This document shows, piece by piece, positions 25,009 through 32,015 of a DNA stretch of 50,841 nt. How positions within the stretch are numbered: position 1 is the stretch's first letter; each line of letters opens with the position of its first letter. The position numbers were made by a program, and so were the translations under genes. The stretch covers positions 1 through 50,841 of the forward strand of contig JBJELF010000083.1 in the NCBI GenBank assembly GCA_051879015.1. The letters are read 5' to 3'. Origin of the DNA: JBJELF01 sp051879015 (GTDB lineage Bacteria; Bacillota; Clostridia; Lachnospirales; Lachnospiraceae). Under the pieces are notes generated by a model, which saw only the letters and a list, made by a program, of their open reading frames with translations, made no database searches and was not told where the DNA came from.

Positions 25009-25038
25009 TTGTGAAATCAATACAGAAATTTGTGAATT
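25009..25038 (+). promoter_or_regulatory. Direct repeat TTGTGAA upstream of pfl
   Basis: TTGTGAAAT (25009-25017) and TTGTGAATT (25030-25038) are 21 bases apart start to start, two helical turns, about 80-110 bases before the -35 box. They look like paired activator sites but neither forms a full Rex or FNR palindrome. Confidence 0.35.
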
Positions 25039-25119
25039 TTAAATGAAAAATATATATAAAGTATATAAAATTTAGAGAAAAAATTCATGTACTGTATTTG
25101 AAAAAAAACAATATAAGAC

Positions 25120-25148
25120 TTGACGTTGAAAATAAAATTGAATATAAT
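25120..25148 (+). promoter_or_regulatory. Promoter of the split pfl operon
   Basis: TTGACG (25120-25125), 17 bases, perfect TATAAT (25143-25148); start predicted near 25155, leader about 55 bases with a TTTAGGAGGAT ribosome site. Confidence 0.8.
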
Positions 25149-25209
25149 AGAACCATGATGATTGATACACAATCATATACATGAAATTTTAATTTAGGAG
25201 GATACAAAG

Positions 25210-27249
25210 ATGAGATCAGAATGGACTGGTTTTGTTGGTGGTAAGTGGGAAAAGAAGATTGACTTAAGAGACTTCATTCAGAAGAATTACACTCCATATG
25301 ATGGAGATGAGTCTTTCTTAGTAGGACCTACTGAGTCTACCAATAAGTTATGGGCACAGGTTATGGATTTGACATTGCAGGAGAGAGCAGCAGGTGGAGT
25401 ATTGGATATGGATACCAAGGTGCCATCTACCATTACTTCTCATAAAGCTGGATATTTGAACAAGGACTTGGAGACAATTGTTGGTTTCCAGACTGACAAG
25501 CCTTTCAAGCGTTCCTTGCAGCCTTATGGTGGTATCCGTATGGCTATGAAGGCTTGCGCTGACAATGGTTACGAGGTAGATCCAGAAATCGTTGAGTTCT
25601 TCACTGTACACAGAAAGACACACAATGCAGGTGTATTTGATGCCTACACTCCAGCTATGAGAGCTTGTAGATCTTCTCACATCATCACAGGTTTGCCAGA
25701 TGCTTACGGTCGTGGACGTATCATTGGTGACTACCGTCGTGTTGCTCTTTATGGTGTTGACAGATTGATTGAAGACAAGATGGATCAGAAGAACGGCACA
25801 CCTGAAGTTATGACCGATGATGTTATCCGTGCAAGAGAAGAGTTCTCCGAGCAGATTAATGCATTGAAGGACTTGAAGAAGATGGCTTCTTTCTATGGCT
25901 ATGATATTTCTGGCCCAGCTACTGACGTTAAGGAAGCTATCCAGTGGACATATTTCGCATATCTTGCAGCAGTTAAGGAGCAGAATGGTGCTGCTATGTC
26001 CTTAGGACGTACCTCTACTTTCATTGATATCTATGCTGAGAGAGATTTGAAGTCCGGTAAGTACACAGAGGAGCAGATTCAGGAGTTCATTGACCACTTC
26101 ATCATGAAGCTGCGTCTTGTTAAGTTTGCCCGTACACCTGAGTACAATGAGTTGTTCTCTGGTGACCCACAGTGGGTAACTGAGTCTCTCGCTGGTGTTG
26201 GTATTGATGGTCGTCATATGGTTACAAAGACGTCCTTCCGTTACCTTCATACTTTGGAGAACTTGGGAACCTCTCCAGAGCCAAACTTGACCGTACTGTG
26301 GTCTACCAGACTTCCTATGGGATTCAAGAAGTATTGTGCTAAGATTTCTATCAATACCTCTTCCATCCAGTATGAGAATGATGACCTTATGAGAGTAACT
26401 CATGGTGATGATTATGCAATCGCTTGTTGTGTATCTTCCATGAGAGTAGGTAAGGAAATGCAGTTCTTCGGTGCTCGTGCAAACTTGGCTAAGTGCTTAC
26501 TTTACGCTATCAATGGTGGTAAGGATGAAAAGTCTGGCAAGCAGATTGGTCCTAAGTTCAGACCAGTTGAGGGTGATTACCTTGACTATAATGATGTTTG
26601 GGATAAGTATTGTGATATGATGAAGTGGTTGGCAGGCGTATATGTAAACTCCTTGAATATCATTCACTATATGCATGACAAGTACTGCTATGAGAAGATT
26701 CAGATGGCTTTGCATGATGCAGAAGTTAAGAGATACTTTGCAACTGGTATTGCTGGTCTTTCCGTAGTAGCTGACTCCTTGTCCGCAATTAAGTACGCTA
26801 AGGTTAAGTGCATCCGCAATGAGGAAGGTCTTGTAGTTGACTACGAAGTAGAAGGCGACTTCCCTAAGTATGGTAACGATGATGACCGTGTAGATGAGTT
26901 GGCTAATCAGTTGCTTCATACCTTTATGACCTACATCCGTGCAAATCACTGCTACAGAGGTGGCGTTCCAACTACATCTATCTTGACTATTACATCCAAC
27001 GTTGTATATGGTAATGCTACCGGTAATACTCCAGATGGACGTCGTGCTGGTGTTCCATTTGCTCCAGGTGCTAACCCATTGCATGGACGTGACAAGAGTG
27101 GTGCAGTTGCATCTTTGTCTTCTGTTGCTAAGTTGGACTTCGCAGATGCTCAGGATGGTATTTCCAATACCTTCTCTATTATTCCTAACGCATTAGGTAA
27201 GGAAGATCAGGTATTTGCTGGTGATTTGGATATCGATTTGTCCAAGTAA
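25210..27249 (+). CDS. Pyruvate formate-lyase core subunit, lacking the glycyl-radical domain (split PFL)
   Basis: PFL cleaves pyruvate with CoA to acetyl-CoA and formate during anaerobic sugar fermentation. This 679-aa protein is PFL-like throughout: W-x-G-F at the N-terminus, the adjacent catalytic cysteines Cys406-Cys407 (I-A-C-C-V-S-S-M-R-V-G), and I-P-N-A-L-G-K-E-D near the end. It stops at D-I-D-L-S-K, just where PFLs of about 750-760 aa continue into the glycyl-radical domain. That domain is encoded separately at 27621-27860. Codon choice is strongly biased to a few codons, suggesting high expression. AGGAGG site before ATG. No frameshift restores the fusion, so the split looks natural. 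Confidence 0.92.
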   Translation: MRSEWTGFVGGKWEKKIDLRDFIQKNYTPYDGDESFLVGPTESTNKLWAQVMDLTLQERAAGGVLDMDTKVPSTITSHKAGYLNKDLETIVGFQTDKPFKRSLQPYGGIRMAMKACADNGYEVDPEIVEFFTVHRKTHNAGVFDAYTPAMRACRSSHIITGLPDAYGRGRIIGDYRRVALYGVDRLIEDKMDQKNGTPEVMTDDVIRAREEFSEQINALKDLKKMASFYGYDISGPATDVKEAIQWTYFAYLAAVKEQNGAAMSLGRTSTFIDIYAERDLKSGKYTEEQIQEFIDHFIMKLRLVKFARTPEYNELFSGDPQWVTESLAGVGIDGRHMVTKTSFRYLHTLENLGTSPEPNLTVLWSTRLPMGFKKYCAKISINTSSIQYENDDLMRVTHGDDYAIACCVSSMRVGKEMQFFGARANLAKCLLYAINGGKDEKSGKQIGPKFRPVEGDYLDYNDVWDKYCDMMKWLAGVYVNSLNIIHYMHDKYCYEKIQMALHDAEVKRYFATGIAGLSVVADSLSAIKYAKVKCIRNEEGLVVDYEVEGDFPKYGNDDDRVDELANQLLHTFMTYIRANHCYRGGVPTTSILTITSNVVYGNATGNTPDGRRAGVPFAPGANPLHGRDKSGAVASLSSVAKLDFADAQDGISNTFSIIPNALGKEDQVFAGDLDIDLSK

Positions 27250-27259
27250 TAACATACAG

Positions 27260-27295
27260 TTGATTGCTTTCGGGGGTTGCTCCGAGGGCAATCAA
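27260..27295 (+). other. Intercistronic hairpin after the PFL core gene
   Basis: A 14-bp stem (TTGATTGCTTTCGG with CCGAGGGCAATCAA, two G-U pairs) and 8-base loop, starting 10 bases after the stop codon and ending just before the next ribosome site. No T-run follows, so it is more likely a processing or stabilising element than a full terminator. Confidence 0.7.
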
Positions 27296-27314
27296 TTATC
27301 AATGGAGGCATCAT

Positions 27315-27530
27315 ATGAATAACAAAAATAATGCAAATGTGGATGATATTATTGCAATGCTTGATGGCTTTATGGGCAAAGGCGGCGGACATATGAATGT
27401 ATCCGTGGATAATACAAAAACCGAAAAGCAGGTTACTACACTGGGTTGTATGGACTGTGCAGCAGGAAATCTTGCATGCAGTGTGCCGACTCTTCATCAG
27501 GGCTTAGACCGTGACGAAGATGCGGAATAA
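27315..27530 (+). CDS. Small CxxC-x6-C protein, partial paralogue of the glycyl-radical domain
   Basis: From ATG 27315 (TGGAGG upstream) the product has 71 residues. Residues 9-33 (V-D-D-I-I-A-M-L-D-G-F...K-G-G-G-H-M-N-V-S-V-D-N) align with residues 6-31 of the glycyl-radical subunit encoded next (I-E-N-L-V-G-M-L-D-G-Y...K-G-G-H-H-L-N-V-N-V-F-N). After that the radical loop R-V-S-G-Y-A is absent and replaced by L-G-C-M-D-C-A-A-G-N-L-A-C, with Cys45, Cys48 and Cys55, then an acidic tail. It therefore cannot carry the radical. It may dock on the core at the same surface; metal or redox binding by the cysteines is inferred. I recognise no named family. Confidence 0.8.
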   Translation: MNNKNNANVDDIIAMLDGFMGKGGGHMNVSVDNTKTEKQVTTLGCMDCAAGNLACSVPTLHQGLDRDEDAE

Positions 27531-27544
27531 TTATCATTAAGACG

Positions 27545-27579
27545 GTAACTATTTCGTTGTAATGAAGCGAAATAGTTGC
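27545..27579 (+). other. Intercistronic hairpin before the glycyl-radical subunit gene
   Basis: GTAACTATTTCG pairs with CGAAATAGTTGC (12 bp, one G-T) across an 11-base loop, 15 bases after the small gene's stop. Only weak T-richness follows. Could set subunit ratios by partial termination or by mRNA stabilisation. Confidence 0.65.
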
Positions 27580-27620
27580 TATAATTATCAATTTTATTAA
27601 TAATTTAGGAGGAAATAGTC

Positions 27621-27860
27621 ATGGCTAGTGAGCAGCAGATTGAAAATTTGGTTGGCATGTTAGATGGTTACGCTACAAAGGGCGGACATCATTTGAATGT
27701 AAATGTATTCAACAGAGATACTCTGATTGATGCACAGAATCATCCAGAAAAGTATCCACAGTTGACCGTTCGTGTATCTGGATACGCTGTAAATTTTGTT
27801 AAGTTAACAAAGAAGCAGCAGGATGATGTTATTTCCAGAACATTCCATGAGAATATGTAA
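27621..27860 (+). CDS. Glycyl-radical domain subunit of split pyruvate formate-lyase
   Basis: The 79-aa protein is the C-terminal domain of PFL on its own: G-G-H-H-L-N-V-N-V-F-N-R-D-T-L-I-D-A, H-P-E-K-Y-P-Q-L-T, and the radical loop R-V-S-G-Y-A-V-N-F with Gly54 as the radical-bearing residue. With the 679-aa core it adds up to 758 residues, the size of one standard PFL. The same fold occurs as the stand-alone YfiD/GrcA repair protein of enterobacteria, but there the host PFL is full length; here the core lacks its own copy, so this subunit should be essential. TTTAGGAGG site; ends on repeat copy F. Confidence 0.92.
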   Translation: MASEQQIENLVGMLDGYATKGGHHLNVNVFNRDTLIDAQNHPEKYPQLTVRVSGYAVNFVKLTKKQQDDVISRTFHENM

Positions 27861-27924
27861 TGATATCGGAGTCAAAAGATTATGGATTTTCATGCTTGTA
27901 TGAAAATATATAGTCTTGAGACTT
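27860..27924 (-). repeat. MITE-like repeat, copy F (degenerate)
   Basis: Begins on the last base of the glycyl-radical gene's stop codon with ATGATATCGGAGTCAAAA; the central TTTTCATGCTTGTATGAAAA palindrome is kept but the far end is worn. Confidence 0.7.
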
Positions 27925-27983
27925 GCGTGTAAGTATCTCAATACATAAGTTGTTTGTTATTTGGAGATAATAAATAATATATG

Positions 27984-28019
27984 AGGGGCTGCAAGCGTTT
28001 TCGCAAGCAGCTCCTTTTT
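27984..28019 (+). terminator. Terminator or attenuator before pflA
   Basis: AGGGGCTGC...GCAGCTCCT with an inner GCG-TTTT-CGC stem, followed by five T. It ends 6 bases before the pflA ribosome site, so activase expression is probably reduced relative to the subunits. Confidence 0.75.
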
Positions 28020-28037
28020 GAATAGGAGGAATCTAAT

Positions 28038-28808
28038 ATGAAGGGTCGTATTCATTCGATAGAGACCTTTGGTACCGTAGATGGTCCAGGTACTCGATTG
28101 GTGGTATTTGTTAAGGGATGCCCGATGCGCTGTCTGTATTGTCATAATCCAGATACTTGGGCGCCGGAGGGTGGCACCATGATGGAAGTAGATGAAATTT
28201 TGGATAAATATGAGCGCAATCGTCCTTTTTATCAAAATGGCGGATTGACTGTGACTGGCGGAGAGCCATTGATGCAGATTGATTTTTTGCTGGAATTGTT
28301 TACCAAAGCTCATGAAAAAAATATTCATACCTGTCTGGACAGCAGTGGTATTATGTTTAATCCCAATAATCCAGAGTTGATGGAAAAATATGAGAAGTTG
28401 GTGAAAGTCACTGATTTGGTGATGTTGGATATTAAGCATATTGATCCAGTGGAGCATGTGAAACTGACAAAGCAAGAAAATAAGAATATTCTTGCCTTTG
28501 CAGAATTTTTGGATGCGAGAGGTGTAACGATCTGGATTCGTCATGTGGTAGTACCAGGCATCACGTTCAATGAGAAATATTTGAAACAGTTGGGTGTGTA
28601 TTTGGCTAAATTCCATCATGTAAAGGCATTGGATGTTTTACCATACCACACGATGGGTATTGTCAAGTATGAAAATATGGGTATGGATTATCCATTAAAG
28701 GGAGTACCGCCGCTTGAAAAGAAACAAGCCATCGAGGCAAGAGAGATTGTATTGGAGGCTATGAAAGAGGAGCGCAATCGCTTGAAAGAAAGTGGACTGT
28801 ATGTATGA
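28038..28808 (+). CDS. pflA: Pyruvate formate-lyase activating enzyme
   Basis: This 256-aa radical-SAM protein installs the glycyl radical on PFL using S-adenosylmethionine and a [4Fe-4S] cluster. The cluster motif C-P-M-R-C-L-Y-C (C-x3-C-x2-C, about residues 30-37) is followed by H-N-P-D-T-W; V-T-G-G-E-P-L (about 73-79) is the SAM-binding GGE motif; Y-H-T-M-G near the C-terminus is typical. Length fits the family (about 245-260). AGGAGGAAT site. The terminator-like hairpin in front suggests lower expression than the PFL subunits. Its target here must be the separate 79-aa subunit. Confidence 0.95.
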   Translation: MKGRIHSIETFGTVDGPGTRLVVFVKGCPMRCLYCHNPDTWAPEGGTMMEVDEILDKYERNRPFYQNGGLTVTGGEPLMQIDFLLELFTKAHEKNIHTCLDSSGIMFNPNNPELMEKYEKLVKVTDLVMLDIKHIDPVEHVKLTKQENKNILAFAEFLDARGVTIWIRHVVVPGITFNEKYLKQLGVYLAKFHHVKALDVLPYHTMGIVKYENMGMDYPLKGVPPLEKKQAIEAREIVLEAMKEERNRLKESGLYV

Positions 28809-28844
28809 TTAGTTTATACTAATCAAAATTCACAAAAAATTTCC

Positions 28845-28873
28845 TTGCAATAAAGGAATAATTGTATTACAAT
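28845..28873 (+). promoter_or_regulatory. Promoter of the ferredoxin gene
   Basis: TTGCAA (28845-28850), 17 bases, TACAAT (28868-28873). A short palindrome GATTAGT-TTAT-ACTAATC lies at 28807-28824, after the pflA stop. Confidence 0.6.
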
Positions 28874-28928
28874 GAGAACGAAGCAGAAAGACTGCTAAGA
28901 TATGATGTATTTAGAGGAGGATAAAGAA

Positions 28929-29099
28929 ATGGCTTATCAGATTAATGATGATTGTGTAATGTGTGGTGCTTGTGAGGCTCAGTGTCCAGTTGGCGCAATT
29001 GCTGAAGGTGCTGGCAAGTATGAGATTGATGCAGATGCATGTATCTCCTGTGGTTCCTGCGCAGCTCAGTGTCCAATGGGTGCAATTTCTGAGGAGTAA
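28929..29099 (+). CDS. 2[4Fe-4S] ferredoxin
   Basis: The 56-aa protein has two clostridial cluster motifs, C-V-M-C-G-A-C-E-A-Q-C-P (about residues 10-21) and C-I-S-C-G-S-C-A-A-Q-C-P (about 38-49), and little else: a small soluble electron carrier. Start ATG 28929 follows AGAGGAGGA. It has its own promoter but directly follows pflA; a role as electron donor for the radical-SAM activase is plausible, though general fermentation use is equally possible. Confidence 0.95.
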   Translation: MAYQINDDCVMCGACEAQCPVGAIAEGAGKYEIDADACISCGSCAAQCPMGAISEE

Positions 29100-29120
29100 T
29101 CATACGAGTAACGCTTGCTA

Positions 29121-29223
29121 TGAAATCTGCCCTATTCGGGTTGCTTTCTTATATTTTGGCAGGCTTTAAGGTTATACATTTCATGCTTGCATGCAATGTA
29201 TAACCTTTTAACCTTGGTATTAT
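29121..29223 (+). repeat. MITE-like repeat, copy G (5'-truncated long form)
   Basis: Shares GAAATCTGCCCTATTCGGG-type and CTTTCTTATATTTTGGC blocks with copies A and H, then the GTTATACATTTCATGC palindrome and terminal repeat TTTTAACCTTGGTATTAT. Lies 3' of the ferredoxin gene. Confidence 0.8.
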
Positions 29224-29233
29224 ATTGTGATAA

Positions 29234-29275
29234 TATGTGTCATAGAATTTCCTATCCGAATTTCTATGGCACATA
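29234..29275. terminator. Hairpin between ferredoxin and MerR-like gene
   Basis: TATGTGTCATAGAA pairs with TTCTATGGCACATA (14 bp, one G-T) across a 14-base loop; a likely barrier between convergent genes although T-runs are short. Confidence 0.55.
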
Positions 29276-29303
29276 TTTGATTGAGGAAATTTTTTCAGAA
29301 TTT

Positions 29304-29990
29304 CTAATTTTTGCGTTTCCAGGGGAGACGAAGCCCCTTTTTGGGAGATTGGCGAGTCATGGCGGTTTCGCTGTATATTTGTTGACGTTGTCGTAAAAGT
29401 TCGTCCACCTGTTTGAAATGTTCTTCCATCTGTTCTTCCTGCAGCTCCATGTGGATGGAAACATCGTGGGTCAGACGATTACTGACTTGCTCTCCAATCA
29501 GCTGACTGGATTGGGTGACAAATTGATTCATTTGTTGATTCAAAGCATTGGTTAGTGCGGTAGCAAACATATTTTGCAGAAATTCCATTTTTTGTTCAGA
29601 GGTTTCCATAGGTAGAGATTCGCGCAGAGAGATAATACTTGCGGATGACTTTTGGGTAGATTCGTCGGCAGAGGAAGGTTTCGCCGAAGTTTCTTCAGTG
29701 AGTACGCGTCGATTCATTTCTTCCGATAAGACAGTCAAAAAGTCCAAATCTTCATCAGCTAGCTGATCCAATTTGGGCAGAATCATTTTAATAGCTTTGA
29801 GCTGATAGCCGCTGTCTTTCAGGTCGCGGATACGGCAAAAAAGTTTAATTAAATCTTCGGTATAGTATCGATGTCCAAGTTCATTTCGGGGAATCTCCAG
29901 ACCCAATTCTTCTTCCCAATATCGTAAGACATGCGTTTCTACATTTACTTGTTTCGACGCATCTGAAATCATATAATGATTTTCTGCCAT
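29304..29990 (-). CDS. MerR-like helix-turn-helix regulator
   Basis: The 228-aa protein has an N-terminal MerR-type winged helix (about residues 5-75): Y-M-I-S-D-A-S-K-Q-V-N-V-E-T-H-V-L-R-Y-W, then G-H-R-Y-Y-T-E-D-L, as in MerR/RacA proteins, followed by a Ser/Thr-rich linker and a C-terminal helical region (about 140-220) likely to oligomerise. No effector-binding cysteines are seen. ATG 29990 has AAAGGAGA at the right distance; the earlier TTG does not. Target unknown. It stands alone on its strand. Confidence 0.8.
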   Translation of the reverse strand: MAENHYMISDASKQVNVETHVLRYWEEELGLEIPRNELGHRYYTEDLIKLFCRIRDLKDSGYQLKAIKMILPKLDQLADEDLDFLTVLSEEMNRRVLTEETSAKPSSADESTQKSSASIISLRESLPMETSEQKMEFLQNMFATALTNALNQQMNQFVTQSSQLIGEQVSNRLTHDVSIHMELQEEQMEEHFKQVDELLRQRQQIYSETAMTRQSPKKGLRLPWKRKN

Positions 29991-30014
29991 GATGTCTCCT
30001 TTCAAAACGATAAA

Positions 30015-30201
30015 ATGATGTTGGGGTCAATTGGTATTTTGACCCCTTGATACCTACGGATTGCTTTGCACTTTATGCTCCCGCAATCCGAAAACATTCG
30101 AAATTCGCCCTATTCGTGATACTTTCTTATGTTTTGCGGGTCCCAAAGTCACGCTTTTTCATGCAAGCATGAAACGCATGACCTGTTGACTCTGGCATCA
30201 T
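30015..30201 (+). repeat. MITE-like repeat, copy H (full long form, 187 bases)
   Basis: The most complete copy. It runs from ATGATGTTGGGGTCAA to GTTGACTCTGGCATCAT. Modules in order: left palindrome (GGGGTCAA...TTTTGACCCC), GGATTGC...GCAATCC stem, CGCCC/ACTTTCTTATGTTTTGCGGG block, and the right palindrome around TTTCATGCAAGCATGAAA. No open frame inside. Confidence 0.9.
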
Positions 30202-30523
30202 ATCATAAAATAAATATGTAATTCATAGTAAACGCTCATGCCATTGTTTCGCTGGATTAGCAGCTGAAAATATAAGATGGCTGGCTGAATCGTTATAATC
30301 TATGAAGCTATTATAATAAGAAATAGTAGGTGAAAAAAGGAAAATCAATCGTATAAGTAAGACAAAAAAAGACAAAAAATACGAGGTATATTTTTCCTTA
30401 ATTGGGACAGAATACAAGTGAGATGAAAGTTGATATCTTGTAACCGTTCTTACGATTGAATTGTTACGATATCGTTCATTATCTTTGAGTAAGAAGCCGT
30501 AAAAACGGCACTGGAGGAACAAG
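30202..30523. other. 322-base AT-rich leader of the M23-like gene
   Basis: No gene seen. The only clear structure is a small hairpin GCCGT-AAAA-ACGGC (30496-30509) just before the GGAGG ribosome site. No convincing sigma-A, sigma-F or sigma-E promoter could be assigned. Confidence 0.5.
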
Positions 30524-31261
30524 ATGAAAAAGGTAAACTGGAAACGTATTATGTCAGACCGTACTATTTTGACTGCATTGTTGCTGGGATTGGCATTTTT
30601 GACCGCCGTCACAGTATCGGTGGTAGTACATCAGCGTGGAAGTCAGAAAAAAAATGATTTGGTGGCTCAGGAATCAATGGAGGAAAATGCAAAGTACGAT
30701 GTAGACGAGAGCAGTCCAAATGAATTGGCAGTGGTGCCAAATGACGAGAGTGCATCAGATGAAAATGCACAGGAGGCAAATGCAGATTCGGTGGAGGCTT
30801 CAAGCGATGAGAATGTAGAAGTGGCTGCCATTGGAAATGCGCTGGCTTTTTCAGAAGAAAGTACATTGACTTGGCCGGTGCAGGGTGAGGTTATTCGTGA
30901 ATATTCTATGGATCATACAACGTGGTATGCTACTTTGGAACAGTATCGTACTAGCCCAGCTATTGTCATTCAAGCTGAGGTAGGACAAGCGGTAGTAGCG
31001 CCAGCTAATTCTCAGGTGATTCGTGTTGGATATAATGAAGAAATTGGAAATTATGTCGTTATGGATATTGGAAGTGAGTATTCTGTCTTGATTGGTGCGT
31101 TGGACAATATCTGCGTGGTTTCGGATCAGTATGTGACTGCCGGCACTCAGATTGCAACAGTGGCACAGCCGACGATTTATTATAGCGTAGAAGGTCCAAG
31201 TATTTATTTTGAGGTATTAAATGGTACAGAGCCAAGTGATCCATTGGACTATATGGAGTGA
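30524..31261 (+). CDS. SpoIIQ-like M23-fold membrane protein without zinc ligands
   Basis: The 245-aa protein has a short cytoplasmic start, one membrane helix (about residues 14-36), an acidic Ser/Asn/Glu linker (about 40-110) and an M23/LytM-like domain (T-W-P-V-Q-G-E-V-I to the C-terminus). The H-x3-D and H-x-H zinc motifs of active M23 peptidases are absent: the final motif reads S-V-L-I-G-A-L. The arrangement resembles SpoIIQ, the forespore half of the engulfment channel. GGAGGAAC before ATG. A sporulation role is inferred; a non-sporulation LytM scaffold is the alternative. Confidence 0.75.
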   Translation: MKKVNWKRIMSDRTILTALLLGLAFLTAVTVSVVVHQRGSQKKNDLVAQESMEENAKYDVDESSPNELAVVPNDESASDENAQEANADSVEASSDENVEVAAIGNALAFSEESTLTWPVQGEVIREYSMDHTTWYATLEQYRTSPAIVIQAEVGQAVVAPANSQVIRVGYNEEIGNYVVMDIGSEYSVLIGALDNICVVSDQYVTAGTQIATVAQPTIYYSVEGPSIYFEVLNGTEPSDPLDYME

Positions 31262-31279
31262 TTTGCATCGTTTGAATAA

Positions 31280-31326
31280 AATAGAAATATTGCCGCAGCT
31301 ATTGTGACTGCGGCAATATTTCTATT
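31280..31326. terminator. Bidirectional terminator
   Basis: Perfect 19-bp stem AATAGAAATATTGCCGCAG and complement with a 9-base loop between convergent genes. Confidence 0.9.
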
Positions 31327-31331
31327 AAGCA

Positions 31332-31811
31332 TTATCTCAATGCCATATAGCTATTGTGATAGCGCCCATCGAAGGTGACGTCCTGTAAGAACCAGTCGGG
31401 CATCTGCAGTGCTTCAGCCTCTTTTGCTGTAGCAAACTCGATTTCAGCCAGCCAAAGTCCTTCATAATCGCCCTCAAAAATATCTAATTCAATGGTCAGA
31501 GGAGTGGAGAAGGTGACGGTTGGGTCGATTGAAATTGGCTGAGTCAGAGGAATTTTGTAGCGGCGCTTAGTGATGATGCGTCCGTCTGCTTTGGCAAGCA
31601 GATGTTCATAAGATTGTTTGGTGAGCGGCAAATTATATTCTTCACGAATCATCATACCCTGCCCCTTATAGATCATATAATAGGTAGTGTCTTCTTTGCG
31701 TACTCGAATAACTGGATTTATACTGAGATATGCCTGCTCAATCAGGTGATTTTCGTATTGCTCTAAGTTATCAGGCAGTTGTTTTATTAAAAATTTACGT
31801 TCAATTTCCAT
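31332..31811 (-). CDS. CYTH-domain protein (triphosphatase/adenylate cyclase-like)
   Basis: This 159-aa protein starts M-E-I-E-R-K-F-L-I, the E-x-E-x-K signature of CYTH proteins, and keeps alternating charged residues along beta strands (R-V-R-K-E, K-R-R-Y-K-I-P, E-L-D-I-F-E-G, A-E-I-E-F) that line the tunnel binding triphosphate and metal. Small bacterial CYTH proteins hydrolyse tripolyphosphate or nucleoside triphosphates; cyclase activity is rarer. Stand-alone gene; RBS AAGTGAGATG-like is weak. Substrate not resolvable. Confidence 0.88.
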   Translation of the reverse strand: MEIERKFLIKQLPDNLEQYENHLIEQAYLSINPVIRVRKEDTTYYMIYKGQGMMIREEYNLPLTKQSYEHLLAKADGRIITKRRYKIPLTQPISIDPTVTFSTPLTIELDIFEGDYEGLWLAEIEFATAKEAEALQMPDWFLQDVTFDGRYHNSYMALR

Positions 31812-31828
31812 AAATCCATCTCACTTTC

Positions 31829-31857
31829 TTGCATTTTTGTAAATTATAGTGTATCAT
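31829..31857 (+). promoter_or_regulatory. Promoter of the DJ-1/PfpI gene
   Basis: TTGCAT (31829-31834), 17 bases, TATCAT (31852-31857), giving a leader of about 150 bases. Confidence 0.55.
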
Positions 31858-32015
31858 AATACGAGATGTTCCGCAAGAGAAGAACGAAGATTGCTATCTG
31901 GCGCAGTGTGGATGTTATTGCTGTTATCAGTTGTGAATGTGACACCAAAAGTTAAACAATCGTTGGATGTCAATTTGATGCTGCGATAGTGGATGAAGAT
32001 GGAGGTAAGTGAAAA

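Noticed and set aside
27315..27530. Small pfl-operon gene as a frameshifted glycyl-radical pseudogene
   Set aside because: No other frame contains an RVSGYA-like loop, and the gene has a good ribosome site, normal codon use and a clean stop.
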